Shown piece by piece: positions 20,873 through 30,055 of a DNA stretch of 64,000 bases. Below the pieces are notes generated by a model. The model saw nothing but the letters and a program-made list of their open reading frames with translations, did no database searches and was not told the origin of the DNA. The stretch is taken from assembly GCA_024803745.1 (NCBI GenBank), contig JANJXV010000024.1:11051427-11115426 (forward strand), in the 5' to 3' direction. How positions within the stretch are numbered: position 1 is the stretch's first letter; each line of letters starts with the position of its first letter. This DNA comes from Megascapheus bottae (Eukaryota; Chordata; Mammalia; Rodentia; Geomyidae). The translations under genes were made by a program, and so were the position numbers.

Positions 20873-21254
20873 TCTTTTATATTTTATTTATCCACAGAAA
20901 CTATGACATTGAATACTACGTATCAAAGAAATTTTACTACCAGAAATGTGTGGTATACTATAAAGATCCTCACACTGACGACATTCACGTCTCATAGTTT
21001 ACTTCCTTCCCGATATCTTTAGTGAAAGTTTATTTTCCTTTACAGGCTGTTGTACTTGCTAATATCACCTGAATAAAATACAATGGTGCAATAAGGTAAG
21101 ATTTGTCCCATGGAACAGGTAAATGCAATGCTATTGAATGCAAATCTTAACCTCCCTGGGCCTTGTGTTCTGACCCACATTGTGCCTTTGTGATGAGCTT
21201 AGTGGGTATCTTAACTATTAAACTTTCATATTCAAAAAGGAAAACAGTATGATA

Positions 21255-21310
21255 ACTTACATGATATGATATATATGATATGATATATATGATACATAGC
21301 ACAATATGAT
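21255..21310. repeat. ATGATAT short tandem repeat
   Basis: Irregular tandem GATATGATATATAT units of 7-16 bp. Confidence 0.75.
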
Positions 21311-21429
21311 AACTTATTTATCTAACAGGAGTGAAATACAAAAAGCCAGGCAGGCATTATTAGCCAGTGACCCTAGAGGTGGGTCACTTGCTTAGGAATG
21401 ACTTCAGGCTTACTCTGGGTTTTGGGGAT

Positions 21430-22080
21430 TAAAAAGCACTAGAGTATATTCACAATGGAATTCTGCTCATCCATCAGAAAGAATGATATTGTATCACATG
21501 TAAGGAAATGAAAAGACTTGCAAAAACAAAACAAAAAAAAACCCCATACGTTCCATGGTTTCCCTTGTTTGTGGTAGCCAGAATGTACACTGGATGCTAA
21601 AAATAAAAACTACTGAGTTATGATAAATTATTCAGGGCTGTAGGCATTCACACACAATGAGACCAAAGGAGGATTCTCAGGTTAGGGTCACAAAGGTTCA
21701 ATTCCCATAGCCATCTAAACATATCAAATAATTATCGAAATGAACACCAGGAAGTAGAAACAAGTTTTTTTTTCTTTGTGACTGTTTTTGCTTTCTTTTT
21801 GTTTTCTTTCTTTTTTTTTTTTTTGGTCTTGTTTGTTCATTTATCTATTTGGAGGGAAGAGAAATGGAGGGACCAAGGATGAATGAATGCAGAAGTGATA
21901 CTATGTTGAAAATGAACTATATAACCTTATGGGTGAGCAGAAGAGAGAAAAAAAACAGGAATGAGGGAGGGAGAGGTGACACTGCCCAAAAAGAAACATA
22001 CACTTTACCTAACTTATGTAACTGTGACCCCATGTACCTCACTTTTATAATAACAACTTTAAAAGTTTACCAAAAAAACA
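21430..22080 (+). mobile_element. older L1 3' end
   Basis: Starts with ORF2 C-terminal sequence (CACAATGGAATTCTGCTCATCC, AGGAAATGAAAAGACTTGC). The 3'UTR carries a T-rich interruption at 21760-21845 and then the block set seen at 18860. It ends TTATAATAACAACTTTAAAAG and TTTACCAAAAAAAC. Reversed ORF2-like sequence follows immediately. Confidence 0.72.
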
Positions 22081-22086
22081 ACCCTA

Positions 22087-22160
22087 TTTCCTTGATTCTG
22101 TTCTGCTTTGAGCTCCATGATTTTCTTTTAACTGCTTTTGCCTTTGGCTAAGTCTCTTTT
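22087..22160 (-). mobile_element. short reversed L1 ORF2-like fragment
   Basis: TTTCCTTGATTCTGTT, then ATGATTTTCTTTTAACTGC and CTTTGGCTAAGTCTCTTTT align with the beginning of the long minus-strand L1 at 55581, with one gap of about 20 bp. Assigned by that internal comparison. Confidence 0.5.
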
Positions 22161-22200
22161 TATGTAACAACAATGTTTTATGTATTTTAAGAGCATCAGA

Positions 22201-22315
22201 GATCAGGCACTTATGGCTCGTGCTTATAACCCTAGCTACTCAGAAGGCTGAGAAGCTCAGGGAGAGTGGCCAGGTTATCCCTGAGTTCAAGCCCCAGGAC
22301 CAGCACACATACAAG
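22201..22315 (+). mobile_element. B1/Geo SINE with large internal deletion
   Basis: The B1 start (GCTTATAACCCTAGCTACTC, AGAAGGCTGAGA) is fused directly to the last third of the right arm (AGCTCAGGGAGAGTGGCCAGG, CTGAGTTCAAGCCCCAGG). The shared word 'GAGA-AGCTCAGG' around 22249-22262 could mark a short-homology deletion. Confidence 0.8.
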
Positions 22316-22619
22316 AAAAGAGTTGAGTATAAAATATCACCTTGTACTTATTTATATTTTCACTTCATCTGGAAAATTGAATTAAGGCATGTCAAATCTT
22401 CTGATTGAGCATATAAAAGAATAAGCTTCTATTACTATCTTCCTTCTAGTGTCAGATTATCTAAACACCAGCACTCACTATTTTTCCAAAGGTGTCAAAT
22501 TATTAATTGTTAACGGTGTTTACAGCAATATTCAGAGTGAACTGATATCCTCTGCAGTGGAAAACATGCAAGATGAGGTGAATTCTTTTGCTGATGTGAT
22601 GGTGAAAGTTTGAGCCCTG

Positions 22620-22760
22620 CCTAGAATCTCCTGCCAGGACTTAAAGCCCAGTTCAGTCCTGCCAGTTCCTGAGCAAGTTGTCTAATCTCTCTGTGACTTC
22701 CCTTTTGTCTAATCAGTGCAATGAAAATAGCAATAAAAATGCTAACAAAATGAAACAATT
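22620..22760 (+). repeat. MIR relic
   Basis: GCCAGTTCCTGAGCAAGTTG, then TCTAATCTCTCTGTGACTTCC and GTGCAATGAAAATAGCAATAA follow the MIR core and 3' half. Confidence 0.5.
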
Positions 22761-22842
22761 AAGATCTTGAAAGTGGAAGGATACTACTAGAAGGTTGAAG
22801 GGAAAAGAAAACTTGGGAGGGAGGAGGGAAATAAGAAAGAAC

Positions 22843-23062
22843 AAAAGCCAGGCTCTAGAATCCTAGAATCCTAGAATCCTAGGAGAATCAAAGTTTGAGA
22901 TTTGAGGATCAAACTTTGAAGCCAACCCTGACAGGAAAGTGTGAAATTCTTATCTCCAATTAGCTACCAAAAAAAGCCAAGAGGTAGCACTATGACTCAA
23001 GTGGTAGGGGCTGGGGGAAAAAATAAAGCTCAGGGACAGCACACAGGCTCTGAGTTCAGCGA
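22843..23062 (+). mobile_element. B1/Geo dimeric SINE with octamer expansion
   Basis: The B1 arm is altered: three to four CTAGAATC octamers occupy 22854-22882, where the consensus has one AATCCTAGC. Linker CTTATCTCCAATTAGCTACC and right arm GACTCAAGTGGTAGGGGC to GCTCTGAGTTCAG follow. The tail position is taken by a GA repeat. Confidence 0.82.
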
Positions 23063-23067
23063 GTTCT

Positions 23068-23069
<2 letters not shown>

Positions 23070-23105
<36 letters not shown>

Positions 23106-23128
23106 GGAGGGAGGGAGAGAGAGAGAGA
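23070..23128. repeat. (GA)n microsatellite
   Basis: AGAGAG units with GAGGGAGGGAGGG in the middle, directly at the 3' end of a SINE. Confidence 0.95.
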
Positions 23129-23144
23129 ATACCACCCACATGCA

Positions 23145-23215
23145 TTATATATTATAAAACATACATTATATATATTATAAAATATATATTTCCATACATG
23201 TATATATGGAAATGT
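23145..23215. repeat. AT-rich low-complexity DNA
   Basis: Alternating TATATTATAAAA and ATATATATTTCC words, self-complementary in places. Confidence 0.8.
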
Positions 23216-23561
23216 CATGATGAAAGCCCTTACTGTATTTGTCTTCCTTCATTGTCCTCCTAAGGGTTCTGCATTTGCTCCCTCAGTGGTCTAATTTGGC
23301 TCACACATTACATCCCTGTAATTACATCCCTATAATTGTGATAGTTACATGTAAGCAATATAATATAATGTTCTTTTGTTCAACCTATGTTACTTTAGTA
23401 CATTTAAAAAATACCCTACTTTATTTCCTCACTCCTTTATCCACTTGGATTGAAAACTCACCCGTGTGTTAATAGGATAGCAACTGCACAGGATACCGTT
23501 CGGTTCAATTGGCCATATGTTGAGGAAAACTCTAGTTTCCTAGAACAATTAACTACTGTCT

Positions 23562-23653
23562 GGGCCTTGAGCACAGAGAGGCTCGAGAACAGCACCCAGG
23601 CCCTGAGTTAAACTCAAGGACCAGGCAGAGCCGGGGGGGTGGGGGGGGGAGGG
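23562..23653 (+). repeat. Geo right-arm fragment with G-rich end
   Basis: GGGCCTTGAGCACAGAGAGGC, CACCCAGGCCCTGAGTTAAAC and AGGACCAGGC represent only the right arm. It ends in GCCGGGGGGGTGGGGGGGGGA instead of an A-tail. Confidence 0.7.
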
Positions 23654-24480
23654 AGAAATCCCACTGTTTTACATATCGAATTATACTGTTTAAGATTTCT
23701 AAATATTCACTCATTTTCTACTCATTTAACTTCATGAAGCCATAACTTATGTCTTCCTTTCCTCCTTTTCACATTTTCCTTTGTTGTTTCTTTCCTGCCA
23801 AGGGCGGTATATAAAATTCTATTCAATATAAATCTCTACCTGCCCCCCTTTATCTCTTTTTTAGTTCTTCTCAAACCTCTCTGACACTTGCTCAGTTTAA
23901 TGATGATGAACCACAGAATGGGTTAGGAATAGGGCTGGGCCTTAGAAACATTTCTAAAACTGACTTCAGGTTAATATTTTCCCACCATGAGGTCTATTAT
24001 GGAAATGAATAAAACTGCAGAATAATAAAGGCCATTTTGTATTTTATCAAATTTGTCATATTTGACTCACAAATTTCAAACTTAAGCCAGAAAAGTTTGG
24101 GTTGAAACAGAAAGCTGACATTCAAGGGAAAAAAATAGAAATACTTAATAGAAAGTAAATTAATTATTGACATTTCTCTCAAGAGAAAATTAACTTGACA
24201 ACAGTGTACTACTTAATGATTTACAACAATATTAGATATAGATTTAAATATGAATATATGTGTACATACACACACACACATACACACACGTAGTTGCAGT
24301 ACCCAGACAACAGTAAAATGCCTTAGAAAACTGGAGCTTTCCTCAACTGAACCAAGTGGCATCATCCTGTGTATTTTGTTCCCTATGAACACATAGGTTT
24401 ATGTTTCAAAGTACATAAAGGAATGAGGGGAAAAAATGGGTTTTTTAAATGTGCTAGAGTAACATAAGTTGAATTTAAAT
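23654..24480. other. unique AT-rich sequence
   Basis: Holds a small TATGTGTACATACACACACAC run at 24254-24290. No exon or family recognised. Confidence 0.5.
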
Positions 24481-24497
24481 AAAAGTATATTATATTG

Positions 24498-24689
24498 GGC
24501 CTGGAGTTTGGCCTAGTGGTAGAGTGCTTGCCTAGCATGCATAAAGACCTGAGCTCGATTCTTTGATACCACATACATAGAAAAAGCCAGAAGTGGTGCT
24601 GTGGCTCAAGTGGCAGAACACTAGCACTGAGGATAAAGCCCAAGGATAGTACTCAGGCCTTGCATTCAAGCCCCAGGACTGGCAAAAAA
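24498..24689 (+). mobile_element. ID/Geo dimeric SINE with 17-bp TSD
   Basis: Complete dimer from GGCCTGGAGTTTGGCC to CCCCAGGACTGGC plus A-tail. TSD AAAAGTATATTATATTG is perfect at 24481-24497 and 24690-24706, pointing to a recent insertion. Confidence 0.96.
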
Positions 24690-24706
24690 AAAAGTATATT
24701 ATATTG

Positions 24707-25758
24707 TTTATATGTAACTATCACAATTAGACCCTTTATACAAATACTTTCTTCTAATAAAAAATTTTAGGCAAAAATATAGAAATTCATTCATGTCTAT
24801 ATTATAGAAAAATATGTATACATATATATATATAGAAGCACAAATGTATATTTGAATATGTTTTTGACTTTTTAATAATAAAAATTACAGGGAACAACAT
24901 TTTTCTTGACTAGAAGAAACACACAAAATATATAATGATTTTCAACCAGAGACTCACCCTCTGGGAGATAATGGAATCTCAAAACAAGGGAAAGAAAAAA
25001 TGTGATTTTTTAAAAACTAACCATAGGCAAAGATTTGGAGACTTTCCAAGCACTCATATAAGGAAGGCAGAAAGATGGTAAGTGAATATCAGAGCTGTTT
25101 GGACTAAAGAAGAGCCAACCTCTGTCCATGCTCTGACCCTGCTTCACAATCATGCCCAAAGGCCTTGACCATGACTTTAGACTTGGCATTGGTAGTAAAC
25201 TCAAAGACTTATAGTATCTATGATATTATCCATCCCCAGCTATTGTCTTTATCGTGCTATATTCTACTATACTAAAAGAATTGATTTTTGCCTCTCATTA
25301 AAATTTCCAACTAATATCTTTGATACAATTATAACTCTGTAGTCTCTTTGCTTAAACCACATCATTTCTTGAGAGCTATATTCCAAAATTATTGGATATT
25401 CTGCACATACTACTAGACATGGATTAGAATTCAAATGATCACATTATGGGTTCCCTATAAGTTTATGCCATGGTGAAATATATAATGGAAGCTCTTTTGT
25501 CTATTAGAATAGTAATAGTGTATAATCATTATTAAGTACCATATGCTACCATATGCTACTTATTGTTCTGAAAGCTCTAAACTTAGTAATTAAAATTGAT
25601 TTAATCTTCATAACAGCCCTTATGAAGTCGGTGCTATTTGTATCTAGCCAATGTAGGAAGGTTAAAAACTAAAAATGTGCTTGTTTTGAAGGTACTTAAG
25701 AAACATGTGATTCTTACAGAGATATAAAAAGCAAACTGAAAGATCAAAACAAATGCTT
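24707..25758. other. unique AT-rich sequence with MIR/L2-like patch
   Basis: Mostly unrecognised. At about 25555-25680 the order TTGATTTAATCTTCATAACAGCCC, then TATGAAGTCGGTGCTATTTG resembles a MIR or L2 block. Confidence 0.4.
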
Positions 25759-25774
25759 AAGAAAACATTTATCA

Positions 25775-25966
25775 GGGCTGGGAACATGGCCTAGTGGTAG
25801 TGTGCTTGCCTAGCATCCCCAAATCCCTGGGTTCAATTCATCCATACCACATACACAGAAAATGCTAGAAGTGGTGCTCAAGTGGTAGAGCATTAGCCTT
25901 GAGAAAGCCCAAGGAGAGTGCCCAAGCGCTGAGTTCAAACCCCAGGACTGGCCGAAAAAAAGAAAA
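25775..25966 (+). mobile_element. ID/Geo dimeric SINE with TSD
   Basis: GGGCTGGGAACATGGCC start. The right arm lacks the first copy of GCTGTGG before CTCAAGTGG. Ends CCCCAGGACTGGCC and an A-rich tail. TSD AAGAAAACATTTATCA (25759-25774) / AAGAAAATGTTTATCA (25967-25982). Confidence 0.95.
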
Positions 25967-26013
25967 AAGAAAATGTTTATCACAAATATCATTACACAGA
26001 TTTTACTGAGTAT

Positions 26014-26230
26014 TTTTTTTCTTTTTTTCTGCCAGTTTTGCGGCTTGAACTCAGGGCCTGAGCACTGCCCGTGGACTCTTCTCAAGGCCAGTGCTCTACC
26101 ACTTGAGCCACACCACTTGAGCCACAGCACCACGTCCAGCTTTCTATGTGGTACTCAGGAATCAAGCTCAGGTCTTTGTGCATGCTAGGCAAGCACACTA
26201 CACTCTACCACTAGGCCAAACTCCCAGCCC
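26014..26230 (-). mobile_element. ID/Geo dimeric SINE with duplicated A box
   Basis: Reverse-oriented dimer from poly-T through CTGCCAGTTTTGCGGCTTG to CACTAGGCCAAACTCCCAGCCC. The 14-bp unit ACCACTTGAGCCAC occurs twice in tandem (26098-26111, 26112-26125), which duplicates the right-arm A box. It abuts the next SINE head to tail. Confidence 0.93.
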
Positions 26231-26474
26231 TCTTTTTTTCTTCTTCTTCTTCTTTTTTTTTTTTCTATTTTGCCAGCCCTAGCTTCAGTTCATCACCTGG
26301 GAACTGTCCCTAAGCTTTTCTGCTCAAGGCTAGTGCCTTCCAGTGTTTTGGTTTTTAATTGGAGATAAGAATTTCACAAACTGTCCTGGCTGAGCTGGCT
26401 TCAAACCACAATTCTCAGATCTCAGCCTCCTGAGTAGCTAGGATTACAAGGTATGAGCCACTTGCACCTGGCAA
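26231..26474 (-). mobile_element. B1/Geo dimeric SINE
   Basis: T-rich tail complement (TCTTCTTCTTCTTC-interrupted), TTTTGCCAGCCCTAGC, linker TTAATTGGAGATAAGAATTTC and B1 arm CTCCTGAGTAGCTAGGATTAC. Directly adjacent to the ID/Geo copy on its left, in the same orientation. Confidence 0.9.
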
Positions 26475-26772
26475 ATTTTATTAATTAGTGAATCTAGTAT
26501 ATTTAAAATATTGTATCTGAAGACAACTTATCAGCTAGATCTTTCTCACTTCCAAAAATCCCTGAATTTCACTCTGCTTGCTAAGACATCATAGTCAACT
26601 TTCTAATAAAATGAGTATCCACAGCCAAGCAACTTAAAAAAAATGTAAATCTCAGAAAACTGATGGGACTGGAGTATAAGGTTCAGCAAAATCAACCAGA
26701 TGAAGAAAGACAAATATCACATCTTTTCACTCATACGCAAAATCCAGTATTAAAAAGAAGTAAAAAGGGGGG
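26475..26772. other. unique sequence
   Basis: No family recognised. Ends in a G7 run at 26767-26773 next to the following SINE. Confidence 0.45.
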
Positions 26773-26940
26773 GCTGGGAGTTTGGCCTAGTGGTAGAGTG
26801 CTTACCTAGCATGCACAAAGACCCCGTTTCAATTCCTTGGTACCACATACACTGGAGTGGTGCTGCGGCTCAAATGGTAGAGCTCTAGCCTGAGAAAGCC
26901 CAAGAACAGTGCCCAGGCCCTCAAGCTCTGGGACTGGCAA
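26773..26940 (+). mobile_element. ID/Geo dimeric SINE
   Basis: GGGCTGGGAGTTTGGCC start. The AAAAAAGCCAGA segment between the arms is deleted (ACATACACTGGAGTGGTGC). Ends GGGACTGGC and an A10 tail that passes into a purine repeat. Confidence 0.93.
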
Positions 26941-27085
26941 AAAAAAAAAGAGAAAGAAGAAGAAGGAGGAGGAGGAACAATAAGAAAAAGAAGGGGAGGA
27001 GGAGGAGGAGGAGGAAAAGGAGGAGGAGGAGGAGGAAGAGGAGGAGGAGGAGAAAGAGAAAGTGGAGGTGGAGGAGGAGAAGAGG
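26941..27085. repeat. GAA/GGA polypurine microsatellite from SINE tail
   Basis: An A10 run, then AGAAAGAAGAAGAAGG, then long GGA units with scattered AAA. Purine-only on the plus strand almost throughout, and continuous with the tail of the SINE to its left. Confidence 0.95.
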
Positions 27086-27330
27086 TGACATGGAAGCAGA
27101 AAGAGAGACCAGAGAAGAAGAGAGTATCAAAACACAGATAGAGGTAAGTTTGAAGTTCATGTTTACACACACATGAAAGTATCATGATACAACACATTGT
27201 TTTGTACAACTAATATACACTATGAAGATACTGAAAACTTTAAATCTCTGCAAATTGTCACAGAATCACATGACATTTATATATTCGATTGTGCATACTC
27301 ATATGGAGGAATAGAGGAGAGACAGAGATG
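27086..27330. other. unique sequence
   Basis: Nothing recognised in this short stretch between the purine repeat and the LTR-like segment. Confidence 0.4.
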
Positions 27331-27600
27331 TTGGAACTTTCCCAAACTAAGGAAAAGACCCACAAAGGGGTTACAGCTTGTGGCCCGCAGTGGCTTAAGG
27401 AGCCTTGGAAGTGCTAAGGACTTTCCTTTCACCTTGTTCAAGTTCACTCTAAGTTTAAGATGCACTAAGGAACCATGAAATAAGATTTGAAAGCTGATAA
27501 GTTTGTCCTGTTCCCTGCTGGCTATATAAGCCAGGGCAAAGGCCATATGGTCCTGTTCCTCATCATCACACAGGACTGTGGTAAAAATAAATAACACTAC
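27331..27600 (+). repeat. possible LTR-like segment
   Basis: Weak case. A GCTATATAAGCC TATA-like box (27521-27532) is followed about 55 bp later by ACAGGACTGTGG and an AAATAAATAA signal-like end. The upstream part is moderately GC-rich. No family name, inverted TG/CA ends or 4-6-bp TSD could be shown. Confidence 0.2.
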
Positions 27601-29263
27601 ATATTAGAAAATGCTTTTCCTACTACACATTTCCATAGAAGTTATAAGAAGTAATGGCTAATCTCCTCCATTTGTCTTTTCTGTTATTAAAGGAAAGATG
27701 ATTAAAAATCTAAGATTCTTTTTAAAAAGAAATTTGTTTTCTTACTACTAAGTAAATGGAATAATCTACTAAAATGCCGTCAAAGTAGCTTCCTGTCCTT
27801 GGAAGATTTATTCCTATAAATAACCAAGAATAATTACCCTAGTGGCTTATTGTAAATGAGCATTGCTTAGATATTAGAATGTATCTTCTTATGTGGTTTC
27901 ACCATACTGTCGGGAAATATTATTTATACCTGCCCAATCTCAAGGCACCTTGAACAGATATGTTACAACCACCATCCTCAATGTGTACTGCTTCCAGAGA
28001 CCCACAGGTAACCATCTACCTTGCTTTCCCAAAAGCTTGAGACCCTGCAGCTGCCTGCCTGATGGGCTGCCCTGGACTAAGTAAGTCTTCAGAGAATCCC
28101 CTTACTTGGGGCTGGACCTGAACAGAGTAAGACAGATTTGCTTTTTCCTGTCCATTGAGTCTGACAACCAGAGTGATCCCTGGTTTTTCTGAGTTCCAAC
28201 AATGTAAGAAGAACTTAGAATCCCATCTTAGCACTAAGATCTTTAGAAATTGATGGTGATGATGAAGATGATGATGATGAGCAAGTAAAGAGGAGAAAAA
28301 AATGAGAATTATATACTCTAGAAATTCTTGGTATATTGTCAGTTTATTTGAGCAATATTGTCACCTGTTTGTACATTCTGCCTGAAAGTCCAGAATGGAT
28401 GTGGTGGGGTAGGAGGTTAAGAAAGGAGGAGGGGGAGGACACGGATGAGGACGAGGGAACAGCAATAGGAAAAAGCAAGATGTCTAACTTATCTCTTACC
28501 CCTAACTCCTCTGTGGCTGAGAGGTGTCAGGCCAGAATCTGATAGATGAGGTTAAGACAGTTGCTGTAGTTTCAAGTGAGCTTCTAGGTGGTCCAGTACC
28601 TTCCAGGAAGGCAGGGATACCAGAACCCCTGAAACATGGAAACATGTGGATGGAGTCCAGAAATTCTTAAGTAAGGTCATCCGAATCACACAAGAGTTAG
28701 AATGCTGGGCAGCTGTGCAGAAACACATAAAGCATCTCTAGGTCAACACCAACGACCTTGATAGACCAGCAGATTCAGACAGGTGAGGACTCAAGCTAGA
28801 ACAGTTTATTTACTTATGACCTTATGGTGAATGTGACCTTGGACAGCTTGGTTACATTGCGCATGCTTCTGCTGTCATTGGTCTGTCTCTGTGTTTCACT
28901 GTCCTGACCCAAAGCAACAGCTCCCATTCTACAGATAGAAATAGAAGGAGCAGTCTTCAGCTCTTATGGAAATTCACTGTGAGTTTTACAACCCCCTCTC
29001 CAACATGCAATGTAAAAATCAATCCATTCCAGTTCTTCATCAGAACATTTAAACATGGGGAAGAAAGTTAATGTTTACTATATGCTAAATGAGACAAAAT
29101 TGACAGAAATTGGGCACAAAAACTTACTCGTCTTACTCAATCCCAGCACCCAAGAGAGCTTTGGAATAAATGATCTGAGTCTTGCATAGATCATGCTTAT
29201 TGATTTATCCACAGAAAGACAATTGGGTATCAATATCACCAAACTCAATCACTGTACCTTCCC
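27601..29263. other. unique sequence with (GAT)n run
   Basis: About 1.7 kb without recognised transposons except a GATGATGATGAAGATGATG-type microsatellite at 28250-28282. Open frames here are all under 75 codons. Confidence 0.5.
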
Positions 29264-29460
29264 TTAGCTATAGATTGGCTCCCTGTGGTTTCAGTGACCT
29301 ATAGTCAACGATGAGCTAAAAATATTAAATGGAAATTTCTAGAAACCAACAATTAATACACTTGATCATTGTGCCAGTTCACATCATCACAAGAATGAGT
29401 ACAGTACAATAAGATGGACAGACAGACAACAGCCAGACAGTTACTCTGGCGGTGCCTCTT
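29264..29460 (+). mobile_element. Tigger-type DNA transposon relic (tentative)
   Basis: CCCTGTGGTTTCAGTGACC, TATAGTCAACGATGAGC, AAAATATTAAATGGAAATTTC and AGAAACCAACAATTAATAC match in order the end region of a Tigger-like MER element remembered as 'tggtttcagttacc-cggtcaacc-aaatattaaatggaaaatt'. Non-coding and eroded. Confidence 0.45.
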
Positions 29461-29775
29461 CAAGCTTTAAGTTCCTGTCTCCATCTTACAAGGATTGAAA
29501 TTGCTATGAAACACTGCGCATATTTAAATATTTATGTCTGATGATTTTCAAACAAAACTGTTGCCACTTTTAGCTTCTCGTGAATTTAAAAAAACACGAA
29601 TATGTCTAAAATGCGTGGCTGTCTTAGATATAATAAATGTCCTTCACAAAACCTTGCAATATTAAGCTACATGGTAAAGGGTATCTGTTTACAATTGGGT
29701 AGCAAATAGTGGGAGGGAATATTGCTTGTCATGAAAATGGCAACTTTCCATGGGAGAAAAAAATGTGCAAATGAA
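29461..29775. other. unique sequence
   Basis: No family or exon recognised. Confidence 0.45.
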
Positions 29776-30055
29776 GCTGGGCATGGTGGCTCATGCCTGT
29801 AATCCTAGCTACTCAGGAGGCTGAGATCTGAGGATCGCGGTTCAAAGCCAGTCCGGGAACTAAAGACCGAGAGACTCCAACTATAAAAAACGGGAAGTGG
29901 GACTGTAGCTCAAGGGGTAGAGCAGTAGATTTGAGCTGAAGAACTCAGGGACAATGCCCAGGCCCAGGGGTACAGCAGTCACCTTGAGCTAAAGAGTGCA
30001 GAGACAGTGCCCAGGCCCAGAGTACAAGCCCCATGACTAACAAAAAAAAAAAAAG
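29776..30055 (+). mobile_element. B1/Geo dimeric SINE with duplicated right-arm segment
   Basis: Clear B1 arm (GCATGGTGGCTCATGCCTG, GATCTGAGGATCGCGGTTC). In the right arm a 53-bp block is present twice (29914-29966, 29967-30019), both copies running GGGGTA-AGCAGT to GCCCAGGCCC with about 10 differences. Ends AAGCCCCATGACTAACA plus A-tail. Confidence 0.9.

Noticed and set aside
22854..22882. Short direct repeats that could suggest a CRISPR-like array
   Set aside because: The octamers are contiguous without spacers and lie inside a SINE in mammalian DNA.
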